From JAPLJU01 sp036725345 (GTDB taxonomy: Bacteria > Desulfobacterota > Syntrophia > Syntrophales > UBA2192), in the NCBI GenBank assembly GCA_036725345.1, contig DAIMEJ010000015.1:11929-75928 (forward strand): 64,000 nt of DNA, in the 5' to 3' direction. The position numbers and the translations under genes were made by a program. Below are positions 1 through 8,038 of the stretch, piece by piece. Position 1 is the stretch's first letter; each line of letters opens with the position of its first letter. The notes beneath the pieces are model-generated. The model was not told the DNA's origin, ran no database searches, and saw only the letters and a program-made list of their open reading frames with translations.

Positions 1-873
1 ATGTGGCACTTCGTCCCTGAAGCCTGGTTTTCCAGGGAGTTCGACGGTGCGGAAGAATACTGGTTCTACGCCACGCTGGAGATCCCTTACTCACCGACAT
101 TCCGTCCCTACGTCCAGGTCCTTCGACAGGAGACATCCCAGGATATCGACGGGGAGACGATCCGTGAGAGTTGGGACCGGGCGGCAGTGGGTTTCAACTG
201 GATCGTCACACCGGAAATACACTGGAAGCAGGCCTTCAGCTTTGATTATACCGAAGGCGGGGATGCGGGGTCCTACACGAAAGTGACCTGGTGGCCCACG
301 GATCCGCTGAGGATCTCCGGCATGTTCGACTCCTTCAGCCTGGCCATCCCCCTCCGGGCGAGGGCGCGCGGCATAACGGGAAAGACCGCCGCGCTCGATT
401 TTTCTTACACCGAGAGCGATCTCAGGGAGTACGGCCTCACGGCCGGTTCGAACTGGCTGTCCGATGACAACATCAATCCCTTCGGCAGCCTTCGCTACAG
501 CCAGAACGTATACAATCATCCCGATGTCAAGGTCCGCATGGGATTTCTCTTCGACTACTCCCATTACACGGACCAGGATGTCCCCTATTTCAGCCCCGAA
601 CACGATTTCACGCTGCTTCTGACGCCGACGGTTTTCTGGACCCATTACCACCGGTACGACCAGAGATGGCGCTCCGGCTTCTATCCCCGGGCGGGGGTGA
701 ATTACCAGACGGACTACGATTTCTACCCCGTCGCGGGAATCACCTACGAGCAGCTGATCACGCTATCCAAGACACTCCAGCTGACCTGGAATGTGTCCTA
801 CGATATGAGAGTTTATGACGGAGACTACACACATGTCCTTGGCGCGTACGTCCAGTTGCAGTGGTTTTTTTAA
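1..873 (+). CDS. pgaA: PgaA-like outer-membrane PNAG export porin, C-terminal part
   Basis: This is the 3' part of a gene that begins before the window; the ATG at position 1 is probably internal. The 290 residues are rich in aromatic residues and alternating polar/hydrophobic stretches, and the chain ends in a terminal aromatic pair, as outer-membrane beta-barrels do. In the family, PgaA has periplasmic TPR repeats followed by a 16-strand barrel that passes de-N-acetylated poly-N-acetylglucosamine out of the cell; only barrel-like sequence is present here. The call depends mainly on pgaB, pgaC and pgaD following directly. The stop codon lies inside the start of pgaB, so the two are probably translationally coupled. 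Confidence 0.8.
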   Translation: MWHFVPEAWFSREFDGAEEYWFYATLEIPYSPTFRPYVQVLRQETSQDIDGETIRESWDRAAVGFNWIVTPEIHWKQAFSFDYTEGGDAGSYTKVTWWPTDPLRISGMFDSFSLAIPLRARARGITGKTAALDFSYTESDLREYGLTAGSNWLSDDNINPFGSLRYSQNVYNHPDVKVRMGFLFDYSHYTDQDVPYFSPEHDFTLLLTPTVFWTHYHRYDQRWRSGFYPRAGVNYQTDYDFYPVAGITYEQLITLSKTLQLTWNVSYDMRVYDGDYTHVLGAYVQLQWFF

Positions 874-2776
874 AAACGGCCTTCTTCTGTCCCTGGTCCT
901 TGTCCTGCTGGCGGCCCGGCCCTGCGAGGGGGCGGACAGGTTCATCACGCTCGTCTATCACGACATCCCGGAGACGGCCGTCGAAAGGGACGACGTCTCG
1001 CAGCGGGATTTCGTAAACCAGATGGAGTATCTCCGAAGCCACGGCTACACCTTCATTAACCCCCGGGATGTCCTGGCGGCAGCCGCGGGGGAGGCCGCGC
1101 TTCCGGACAAGGCGGTTCTCCTGACCTTCGATGACGCCTACAGCAGTTTCTACACATTCGTCTATCCCCTGCTTCGCCTCTACAAGTGTCCCGCCGTGCT
1201 GTCCGTCGTGACCTCCTGGATCGACCAGGGCGTCGGCATCTACAAAGACAAGACCTTCATGACGTGGGCGCAGATCAGGGAAGTGGCTGACTCGGGGCTC
1301 GTGACCCTTGCTTCTCACTCCCATGAACTCCACCGGCTCGTGAGCGCCAATCCCCAGGGGAATGTCGAACGGGCGCCCTTCGCTTTTCTCTACCTCCCGG
1401 AAGAGAAGCGTTACGAGACGGAGGAGGAATTTCGAAAAAGGATTCGGGACGATCTTGCCGTGAGCGTACAAATCCTGAGTTCGAAAGCAGGGGTTCGGCC
1501 CGCCATCCTCACCTGGCCCTTCGGAAGCTACAACACGCCGGGGCTCGAGGAGGCGAAGAAGCTCGGCTTCAAGATCATCATGACACTGGATTTCGGTTTT
1601 TCCGACGTGAAGAACCTCGACCGACTGAGCCGGCACTACATGGAATCCGAGATCGACTGGCTCCCGATCTTCAACGCTCACATGGCGCGCGGCCTCAGGC
1701 ACAAGCACCAGATCCGGGGGGTTCAGGTCGATCTGGACAGGATCGTTGTGAAGGGGTCCTATGAGCAGAGCGACCGGAACCTCGGCCTGCTCATCGAGCG
1801 GTTTCTGAAACTGGGCGTCAACACCGTATTTCTCCAGGGGTTCTGTGACGCGGAGGGTTCGGGGAACATCCGGTCCCTTTATTTCCCAAACAGCGTGCTG
1901 CCCGTCGAGATGGATTTTTTGAGTCATGCCGTGAACCGGCTGAGGGCGAGACAGATGAAAGTCCTGGTCTGGATGCCGGCATTGAGCTTCGAATTGCCCG
2001 ACGGGGAGCAAAACGAAGCGCTCAAGGTCCGTGAGATGACAGAGGGGAAAGTCACGGTGTCCCGGTCCTGGTACCGGCGCATGTCCCCCTTCGACGGGCG
2101 GAGCCTGGACATAACCCGGGCCATTTTCCGGGACCTGGCGGCCCATGTGGATTTCGACGGCGTCTTGTTCCAGGATGACGCCTACCTCAATGACAGGGAG
2201 GATTTTCACCCCGAGGCCGTCAAAAAGTTCAGGGTGCTCTACGGCGTCGAACCGCGGCCGGCACAGGCGGAAAGCGATGCCGCCATGAAGGAAAACTGGA
2301 TCCGGCTGAAGACCGAAACGCTGGACCGGTATCTCCTGGAGATCGCGGCGACCGTTAAGCGATACCGTCCTCACGCCGTCATCGCGCGGAACATCTACAG
2401 CGAGGTCGTCACCAATCCCGGGGCGGAGGAATGGTTTGCCCAGGACCTGAACCGTTTCCTCAAGCATTATGACTATACCGTTATCATGGCCTATGCCGCC
2501 ACGGGAGGGGTTACGAAACCCAGGGGCTGGTATGAAAAACTCCATCGGGCGGTTGCGGACAAGGGTGAGGTTGATCGGGTCATTTTTAAATTGCAGGCCT
2601 ATGACTGGGGCAACAAGGAGTGGCTTGACGATCAGGCGATCAGGGACGATCTGACATTTCTCCTGGCACTGGGCGTCCGTCACGTGGCTTATTACCCGGA
2701 TGACGTTTTTCTCAACAAGCCCGACGTCGACGCGATCGCTTCCATCCTCTCCTCGCGGTACCGGGTCGATCGTTGA
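833..2776 (+). CDS. pgaB: PgaB-like poly-N-acetylglucosamine deacetylase/hydrolase
   Basis: The product is a two-domain periplasmic enzyme. The N-terminal CE4 polysaccharide deacetylase part shows TFDD, a SHSHELH metal-site motif and a WPFGSYN motif (residues about 104-107, 167-173 and 234-240, counted from the upstream ATG at 815). The C-terminal half, from about residue 310, matches the PgaB glycoside hydrolase domain, with an Asp-rich FQDDAY segment. A signal peptide precedes GADRF. No good lipobox is visible, unlike the lipoprotein form in E. coli. The ATG at 833 was preferred because GGAG lies 9 nt upstream; 815 is an alternative. In the family it partly de-N-acetylates PNAG during export. 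It overlaps the end of pgaA and is followed 67 nt later by pgaC. Confidence 0.9.
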   Translation: MSLARTSSCSGFFKNGLLLSLVLVLLAARPCEGADRFITLVYHDIPETAVERDDVSQRDFVNQMEYLRSHGYTFINPRDVLAAAAGEAALPDKAVLLTFDDAYSSFYTFVYPLLRLYKCPAVLSVVTSWIDQGVGIYKDKTFMTWAQIREVADSGLVTLASHSHELHRLVSANPQGNVERAPFAFLYLPEEKRYETEEEFRKRIRDDLAVSVQILSSKAGVRPAILTWPFGSYNTPGLEEAKKLGFKIIMTLDFGFSDVKNLDRLSRHYMESEIDWLPIFNAHMARGLRHKHQIRGVQVDLDRIVVKGSYEQSDRNLGLLIERFLKLGVNTVFLQGFCDAEGSGNIRSLYFPNSVLPVEMDFLSHAVNRLRARQMKVLVWMPALSFELPDGEQNEALKVREMTEGKVTVSRSWYRRMSPFDGRSLDITRAIFRDLAAHVDFDGVLFQDDAYLNDREDFHPEAVKKFRVLYGVEPRPAQAESDAAMKENWIRLKTETLDRYLLEIAATVKRYRPHAVIARNIYSEVVTNPGAEEWFAQDLNRFLKHYDYTVIMAYAATGGVTKPRGWYEKLHRAVADKGEVDRVIFKLQAYDWGNKEWLDDQAIRDDLTFLLALGVRHVAYYPDDVFLNKPDVDAIASILSSRYRVDR

Positions 2777-2843
2777 AAACCCCGGAACCGCCGGGCAAGC
2801 GTCCGGTCATTAAAAGTCGGCGGCGGTTGTCGATAGGAAGAAC

Positions 2844-4145
2844 ATGGGTTTTTTTGAAATCCTCGGACTTTTTGTATTCATCTACCCCCTCTACATGAGC
2901 ATCACGTGGATGATCGGGGGGGTGCTCTTCAGCGTGCGGCGGGAAAAGAGAAACGTGCCCGATCTCAAGCACCACCCCTTTTTCTCGATCATCATCCCGG
3001 CCCACGACGAGGAGGTTGTCATCGAGGAGACGATTCTCACCCTCAAAGACCTGAAGTATCCACGCTACGAAGTCATTGTCGTCAACGACGGGAGCACCGA
3101 CAGAACGGCGGAAATCCTGGATCGCCTGGTCGCTGAAAACGCGGACTGGCTCAGGGTCATTCATCTGGATCCCAACAGCGGCAAGTCCAAGGCCACGAAT
3201 GCCGGGGTCCTGGTCAGCCAGGGAGAGTTCCTGCTCGTTATCGATGCCGACTGTCTGATTGAAAAGGATGTCCTCACGTGGATGGCCTGGCACCTCATCG
3301 AGTTTCCGCGCGTCGGGGCCGTGACCGGAAATCCCCGGGTGAGAAACAGGACGACCCTCCTGGGCAAAATACAGGTCGGTGAGTATTCGAACATCATCGG
3401 TCTCATCAAGAGAACCCAGCGGATCCTGGGGAAGGTCCTGACCGTTTCCGGCGTGATCGCCGCCTACCGGAGGAGCGCCGTTTTGGATTGCGGTCTCTTC
3501 GACAGCGACACGGTGACCGAAGACATCGACATCACCTGGAAGCTTCAGAAGAAATTCTGGGACATCCGCTATGAACCGGGGGCCATCGCCTGGATCCTCG
3601 TCCCCGAAACCATCAAGGGACTCTGGAATCAGAGGGTTCGGTGGGCCCAGGGGGGCGTCGAGGTTCTCAAGAAGCATTTCGATATTTTCAAGGATGTCCG
3701 TTACCGGCGGATCGTGCCGGTTTACCTCGAGTATTTTACCGGGATCCTGTGGGCGCACGCTTTCGTGCTGATGGTCGTCCTGTGGGCCGCCTCGGTGCTG
3801 ACGGGCCTGGCCGTCGAAGGGTATAATATCCTTTTCCTGGCCGGAGAGAGGAAGATGAACTTCGTCGGCTTCGTGTTCGCGAGTCCCGTCTACCCTCGAT
3901 GGTACGGCGCCATCCTGGGGCTCGCGTGCCTGCTGGAGTTTTTGACAAGCTTTATTATCGATTACCGGTACGAGAAGAGGGCGCTCTCCCGGTACTATTT
4001 CTTCGTCATCTGGTACCCGGCCGGCTACTGGATCCTGTCGTCGCTGGCCGCCATCAAGGGATTTTTTAACGTCGCCGTCGGAAGAGGAGTTACCGTCAAG
4101 TGGAAAAGCCCGGACAGGGGAATCCACACCCTGAAATCATCGTAG
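2844..4145 (+). CDS. pgaC: PgaC-like PNAG synthase, family 2 glycosyltransferase
   Basis: A membrane glycosyltransferase that in its family polymerises UDP-GlcNAc into poly-beta-1,6-N-acetylglucosamine at the inner membrane. Visible GT2 features are NDGSTD (residues 81-86), the DAD metal-binding motif (134-136), TED (225-227) and QRVRW (263-267, the QxxRW processivity motif). There is one N-terminal membrane segment and about three more after residue 290. The length of 433 aa fits the family. The start is supported by AGGAAG just upstream of the ATG. The last 46 nt overlap pgaD, as expected for a coupled synthase pair. Confidence 0.93.
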   Translation: MGFFEILGLFVFIYPLYMSITWMIGGVLFSVRREKRNVPDLKHHPFFSIIIPAHDEEVVIEETILTLKDLKYPRYEVIVVNDGSTDRTAEILDRLVAENADWLRVIHLDPNSGKSKATNAGVLVSQGEFLLVIDADCLIEKDVLTWMAWHLIEFPRVGAVTGNPRVRNRTTLLGKIQVGEYSNIIGLIKRTQRILGKVLTVSGVIAAYRRSAVLDCGLFDSDTVTEDIDITWKLQKKFWDIRYEPGAIAWILVPETIKGLWNQRVRWAQGGVEVLKKHFDIFKDVRYRRIVPVYLEYFTGILWAHAFVLMVVLWAASVLTGLAVEGYNILFLAGERKMNFVGFVFASPVYPRWYGAILGLACLLEFLTSFIIDYRYEKRALSRYYFFVIWYPAGYWILSSLAAIKGFFNVAVGRGVTVKWKSPDRGIHTLKSS

Positions 4146-4582
4146 ACAACCAGGCCAAGTCCAGGCTGCGCGTGGCCGTGGAGAGCCTTTTGACCGTGGC
4201 CTTCTGGATGCTGTACGTCTACATCCTGTTGCCGATCTTCACGCTGGTCCTGTGGGTCTTCGGTGTCCGGACCATCTACGACGAGATCTTCGGCCTGAAG
4301 GGATACCTGGCGCTCATCGACCTCCTCAAGAACGGGGGGCTGATCACGATCGCCATCCTTGCCATTTTGGCCGGCTGGGCTTTCTATAATTATCGCATGT
4401 TCGTGTCGAGAGGCGAGAGGCGATCGAGCCGCGTGTCGATCACGAATGACCGTGAGGTTGCCCGTTTAATGAACGTGGATCTGGACGCCCTCAAGGGCAT
4501 CCGGCGGCTTACCCGGTTGAGAGTGAAAATCGACGGGGAACACTATCTCGTCGTCAGGGATGGTCCTGAAGGGATGAAATGA
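4100..4582 (+). CDS. pgaD: PgaD-like PNAG synthase accessory subunit
   Basis: A 160-aa inner-membrane protein with two hydrophobic segments (about residues 27-53 and 75-95) and a short cytoplasmic tail. This is the PgaD plan; in E. coli PgaD binds PgaC and the pair responds to c-di-GMP. The start is a GTG with GAGGAGT about 10 nt upstream, inside the end of pgaC. Sequence conservation of PgaD is low, so the assignment rests on topology and position as the last gene before a strong terminator. A proline-containing tail of unknown role follows the second membrane segment. Confidence 0.8.
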   Translation: MEKPGQGNPHPEIIVDNQAKSRLRVAVESLLTVAFWMLYVYILLPIFTLVLWVFGVRTIYDEIFGLKGYLALIDLLKNGGLITIAILAILAGWAFYNYRMFVSRGERRSSRVSITNDREVARLMNVDLDALKGIRRLTRLRVKIDGEHYLVVRDGPEGMK

Positions 4583-4633
4583 CCGATGGCGGGCCGGTGA
4601 CGCGGCGCTTCTGAAATCCGATTCAAACACGAA

Positions 4634-4660
4634 CCCCGGCGGTGTGCCGGGGCTTTTTTT
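4634..4660 (+). terminator. Rho-independent terminator of the pga operon
   Basis: A 7-bp GC stem (CCCCGGC paired with GCCGGGG, 5-nt loop) is followed by seven T residues. It lies 51 nt after the pgaD stop. Confidence 0.9.
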
Positions 4661-4698
4661 AAGGGGTCATCTTCTGACCTCTTGATTACCTGACGGGC

Positions 4699-5007
4699 TC
4701 ATTTCAGGTATGTCGGATTGCCTTTCGGGGGGAAGCCCCTGTCTTTGAGGACCTGTGCCATGGCTTCCACAGCAGTTTTAGTGTCGTCGTATACGATGGT
4801 TGCCGTGGCTTTCTCCATGTTGATCCGCACATCCTTCACGCCGTCCATCTTCTTCAAGGCGGAACTCACCCTGCCGGCGCTTCTTCACGTGTTACACCCG
4901 GGAACATTGAATTGAACGACCTTTTCAGCGGCCATGACGGATGTCGCCATAAAAATCAGGGAGAGGGCCAGCAGCGCCGCCAGAATCGCCGTCTTTCTCA
5001 TCCGCAT
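4699..5007 (-). CDS. Periplasmic MerP-like HMA protein, candidate selenoprotein (UGA at codon 41)
   Basis: Reading through one in-frame TGA gives a 102-residue protein with a Sec-type signal peptide (residues about 1-26) and a heavy-metal-associated domain. The metal site reads P-G-C-N-T-UGA-R-S-A: the UGA (genomic 4885-4887) sits exactly where the second Cys of CxxC is expected. The frame stays coherent after it (SSALKKMDGVKDVRI, then KDRGFPPKG near the C-terminus) and ends at a normal TGA. AGGAG lies 8 nt upstream of the ATG. A hairpin follows the UGA at SECIS distance (separate entry). In its family the domain binds soft metals such as Hg(II) or Cu(I). Alternatives are a nonsense mutation or a sequencing error; no Sec machinery genes are in the window. 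Confidence 0.75.
4858..4875 (-). promoter_or_regulatory. Candidate bacterial SECIS hairpin
   Basis: On the coding strand, GGCAGG pairs with CCGCC (one bulged A) around the 7-nt loop GTGAGTT. The loop begins with G, 16 nt after the UGA. Bacterial SECIS elements are known to place a G in the first loop positions about 16-37 nt after the UGA, so position and loop fit; the stem is short. Confidence 0.6.
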
Positions 5008-5046
5008 GAAAATTTCTCCTTCGAGTTGATGTCGTCAGGCGATATT

Positions 5047-6216
5047 TCAGCCTTTCCGGACTGCGACCGTCCCGGCTTTTTTGTTTTTTCCTTTCCCCCC
5101 GGACTTTCGTCCTGAACCTTGTCCTTCTATAAAGTCCTCCGTCATCTGGAAGGCCTCCTCGTCGGTGAACTGTCTGGGGGGGTGTTTCATGAAGTAGGCC
5201 GAGGGTCCGTAGAGAATCCCCCCCTGCTTTCTCTTCAGGGCGAGCTTCATGCAGCGGATGGCGTCAATGACCACTCCCCCCGAGTTGGGCGAGTCCTCCA
5301 CGGAGAGCCGCATTTCCAGGTGCATGGGCACATCGCCGAAGAGTCTTCCCTCCATCCGCAGGAAACACACCTTGTTGTCCTTCTGCCAGGCCACCCAGTC
5401 GCTCGGCCCGATGTGGATGCGCTCCGCAGGCAGCCGGTGCCTGGCCTGGGACTGCACGGCCTCCGTCTTGGAGATGCGTTTGGAGGACAGGCGGCTGCGG
5501 TCCAGCATGTTGAGAAAATCCGTGTTTCCCCCGATGTTGAGCTGGTAGGTCCGCTCCAGCCTCACGCCCCTGACGTTGAACAGATGCGTCAGCACCCGGT
5601 GAACGATCGTCGCCCCGAGCTGGCTCTTGATGTCGTCGCCGATGACCGGAAGGTTCGCCTTCTCAAAGCGCCTCCCCCAACGGAGGTCCGAAGCGATGAA
5701 CACCGGGATGTTGTTGATGAAGCCCACCCCCGCCTCCAGGGCGCACTGTGCGTAAAACCTCACCGCCTCCTCCGAACCCGCCGGCAGGTAATTGATCAAA
5801 ATCTCGGCGCCGGACGACCGCAGGGCCCTGACCACATCCTTCTGTGTGGCTTCCTTCGCCGAGGCGGGAACAAAGCTGTACCGCGGGTCGTAAGCCCCCA
5901 TGTGCGGTGCGACGCTGTCGAGGATGCGCCCCATCCGCACCCGAACCCCTCTCCTCGGGACCTTCCTATGAAACACGGCCGTGCAGTTGGGGGGGGAAAA
6001 AATGGCGTCCGACACATCCTTCCCCACTTTCCTTCGGTCGATGTCGAAGGCGCACACCACCTCGATATCCGAGGGCTTGTAACCCCCGATGTCCCAGTGC
6101 ATCAGCCCCGCAACGTCCCGTACCGACTTGCCCCCGTAGTAGGCCACCCCCTGCATCAGCGAAGAGGCACAATTGCCGACCCCCGCGATGGCTACCCGGA
6201 TTTTCTCCAAGATCAA
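5047..6216 (-). CDS. ino1: Inositol-3-phosphate synthase family protein
   Basis: A 389-aa NAD-dependent enzyme of the myo-inositol-1-phosphate synthase family, which converts glucose 6-phosphate to inositol 3-phosphate. The N-terminus has the dinucleotide-binding GVGNCASS motif, followed by the GLMHWDIGGY region typical of the short actinobacterial/archaeal type. Later conserved blocks include INYLPAGSEEA, GDDIKSQLGATIVHR and NIGGNTDFLNMLD. The C-terminal ~25 residues are Lys/Gly rich and probably disordered. The start is taken as a TTG preceded by AAGGAGG; an upstream in-frame ATG at 6282 lies at the putative transcription start and is unlikely. What the inositol is used for (phospholipid or osmolyte) is not shown by the neighbours. 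Confidence 0.85.
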   Translation of the reverse strand: MILEKIRVAIAGVGNCASSLMQGVAYYGGKSVRDVAGLMHWDIGGYKPSDIEVVCAFDIDRRKVGKDVSDAIFSPPNCTAVFHRKVPRRGVRVRMGRILDSVAPHMGAYDPRYSFVPASAKEATQKDVVRALRSSGAEILINYLPAGSEEAVRFYAQCALEAGVGFINNIPVFIASDLRWGRRFEKANLPVIGDDIKSQLGATIVHRVLTHLFNVRGVRLERTYQLNIGGNTDFLNMLDRSRLSSKRISKTEAVQSQARHRLPAERIHIGPSDWVAWQKDNKVCFLRMEGRLFGDVPMHLEMRLSVEDSPNSGGVVIDAIRCMKLALKRKQGGILYGPSAYFMKHPPRQFTDEEAFQMTEDFIEGQGSGRKSGGKGKNKKAGTVAVRKG

Positions 6217-6270
6217 ACCCCCTCCTTGTGACGGATGCCCTTCATGTTCCCGGGCAACGAAACGGTGAGA

Positions 6271-6299
6271 TGTATATAACAAATCCGTTTATAATTCAA
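6271..6299 (-). promoter_or_regulatory. Sigma-70-type promoter for the inositol-phosphate synthase gene
   Basis: TTGAAT, 17-nt spacer and TATACA on the minus strand, about 55 nt upstream of the chosen TTG start. Confidence 0.55.
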
Positions 6300-6330
6300 T
6301 GACGGAGAAACGGCGACAGTGATTTTCATC

Positions 6331-6359
6331 TTGACAGTGCGATTTCGTTATGTTAGCAG
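6331..6359 (+). promoter_or_regulatory. Possible promoter of the trp leader
   Basis: A perfect TTGACA is followed after 17 nt by a weak -10 (TAGCAG). It lies 25 nt before the leader peptide ATG. Confidence 0.45.
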
Positions 6360-6383
6360 GATAAAAAGAGTGCGGTGAAAGAA

Positions 6384-6449
6384 ATGATGAATAATCGATA
6401 CTTATGCAGTTATGGCTGGTGGTGGCGCCTGGCAGGCCCGCCCGGATAG
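6384..6449 (+). CDS. trpL: trp leader peptide with three consecutive Trp codons
   Basis: A 21-codon open frame starts with two adjacent ATG codons and contains TGG TGG TGG at 6417-6425, then seven more sense codons and TAG at 6447-6449. Three Trp codons in a peptide this short are very unlikely by chance and match the ribosome-stalling leaders of transcription attenuators. The region upstream (GGTGAAAG) gives only a weak ribosome-binding site. It sits between a TTGACA box and a run of alternative hairpins that ends in a terminator just before trpB. Confidence 0.85.
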   Translation: MMNNRYLCSYGWWWRLAGPPG

Positions 6450-6543
6450 CCTTTTTTGCAGAGAATCAAAAGGCCGTGGGTGAGGCGGAAACTCCCCATG
6501 GCCTTTTCGTCTCCAGGCCATGGGAAACCCCATGGCTTTTTTT
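6449..6543 (+). terminator. Five-segment Trp attenuator upstream of trpB
   Basis: Segments: 1 (6449-6455) pairs with 2 (6468-6474), 7 bp. Segment 2 extended (6468-6480) pairs with 3 (6495-6507), 13 bp. Segment 3 (6495-6504) pairs with 4 (6515-6524), 10 bp. Segment 4 (6517-6524) pairs with 5 (6529-6536), 8 bp, followed by seven T: the terminator. If the ribosome reaches the leader stop it covers segment 1, so 2:3 and 4:5 form and transcription stops. If it stalls at the Trp codons, 1:2 forms, 3 takes 4, and transcription continues. The pairings are read directly; the regulatory logic is inferred from known trp attenuators. Confidence 0.85.
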
Positions 6544-6576
6544 ATTTCAGGCGATTTGCCCAGAGGAGGACAGGAA

Positions 6577-7938
6577 ATGGAAAACACCAAGATTTTATTG
6601 CGCGACGATGAGATCCCCAGGGAATGGTACAACATCGTGGCGGACATGCCGACGCCGATGCGCCCGCCGCTTCACCCCGGGACGGGAAAACCCGTCACCG
6701 CGCAGGACATGGCGGCCATCTTTCCCATGAACCTCATCGAGCAGGAGATGAGCGCTGATCGTTTCATCCGGATTCCCGAAGAGGTCCTGGAGAAGTACCT
6801 CCTCTGGCGTCCCACACCGCTTTGCCGCGCGAGGAATTTCGAGAAATTACTGAAAGCCCCGGTGAAGATTTACTACAAGAACGAAGGCGTGAGCCCCCCG
6901 GGATCCCACAAACCCAACACGGCCGTGGCGCAGGCCTATTACAACAAAATCGCCGGCGTGAAGCGCCTGTCGACGGAGACGGGCGCCGGACAGTGGGGAT
7001 GCGCGCTTGCGATGGCCTGCCAGATGTTCGGCCTCGAGTGCCGTGTTTTCATGGTCCGGGTGAGCTTCGAGCAGAAACCTTATCGGCGACTGATGATGAT
7101 GACCTGGGGGGCCGACTGTATCCCGAGCCCCAGCACCCTGACGGAAGCGGGGAAAAAGGTCCTGTCCGGAGATCCGGACTCTCCGGGAAGCCTGGGCATC
7201 GCCATCAGTGAGGCCATCGAGGACGCGGTGAAAGGCAAGGACGCGCGCTACTCCCTGGGAAGCGTCCTGAACCACGTCCTTCTCCATCAGACGGTCATCG
7301 GTCTCGAAGCCAAGAAGCAGATGGAGAAGATCGGCGAGTACCCCGACGTGGTCATCGGCTGCGCCGGCGGCGGAAGCAACTTTGCGGGGATCAGCCTTCC
7401 CTTCGTGCGGGACAAGATCCACGGGAAAAAGATCTCGATCATCGCCGCCGAACCATCCTCGTGCCCGACGCTCACGCGGGGCCCCTTCGCCTATGACTTC
7501 GGAGACCTGGCCATGACAACCCCCCTTCTGGCCATGTTCACCCTCGGCCACGACTTCGTGCCCAAGCCCATCCACGCCGGGGGGTTGCGTTACCATGGCA
7601 TGGCCCCGATTGTCAGCCACCTGGTGAAGGAGGGGATCATAGAGGCGAGGGCCTATCATCAGCTTGACACCTTCGATGCGGGCGTGAAATGGGCGAGAAC
7701 GGAGGGCTTCATCCCGGCGCCGGAGACCGACCATGCCATCGCGGCCGTCGTCGAGGAGGCCCGGCGCGCCCGCGAGGAAGGCAAGGAGAAGGTCATCCTT
7801 TTCAACTGGAGCGGTCACGGCATCATCGATCTTGCTTCCTACGACGCCTATCTCTCGGGTCAGCTCGAGAAATACGAACTGCCCGATGAGGAGATCCAGC
7901 GGGCCCTGAGGGCGATTGAAAAATTCCCGAAGCCCTGA
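6577..7938 (+). CDS. trpB: TrpB2-type tryptophan synthase beta subunit
   Basis: A PLP-dependent enzyme of the TrpB2 (TrpB-like) branch, 453 aa, longer than classical TrpB (about 400). The PLP lysine is in SPPGSHKPNTA (Lys 112) and a glycine-rich phosphate loop reads GCAGGGSNF. It joins indole or an indole-like substrate with serine to make tryptophan. The start at ATG 6577 follows a strong GAGGAGG; an in-frame upstream ATG at 6520 lies inside the terminator hairpin and is rejected. No trpA or other trp gene is adjacent. A full Trp attenuator precedes it, which supports a true tryptophan role rather than a side activity. Confidence 0.93.
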   Translation: MENTKILLRDDEIPREWYNIVADMPTPMRPPLHPGTGKPVTAQDMAAIFPMNLIEQEMSADRFIRIPEEVLEKYLLWRPTPLCRARNFEKLLKAPVKIYYKNEGVSPPGSHKPNTAVAQAYYNKIAGVKRLSTETGAGQWGCALAMACQMFGLECRVFMVRVSFEQKPYRRLMMMTWGADCIPSPSTLTEAGKKVLSGDPDSPGSLGIAISEAIEDAVKGKDARYSLGSVLNHVLLHQTVIGLEAKKQMEKIGEYPDVVIGCAGGGSNFAGISLPFVRDKIHGKKISIIAAEPSSCPTLTRGPFAYDFGDLAMTTPLLAMFTLGHDFVPKPIHAGGLRYHGMAPIVSHLVKEGIIEARAYHQLDTFDAGVKWARTEGFIPAPETDHAIAAVVEEARRAREEGKEKVILFNWSGHGIIDLASYDAYLSGQLEKYELPDEEIQRALRAIEKFPKP

Positions 7939-8038
7939 GTCACGCGGCGGGGATCGGGGGATATTGTTTTTAGGAAGGTTCCGTGGTAATTTCATCCCTC
8001 TCGCAGCGCCGGCGAGAGGTGGCCGGAGCCTCTGAAGG

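Noticed and set aside
6520..6576. Upstream ATG for trpB
   Set aside because: It would place the start inside the attenuator terminator; the ATG at 6577 has a strong ribosome-binding site.
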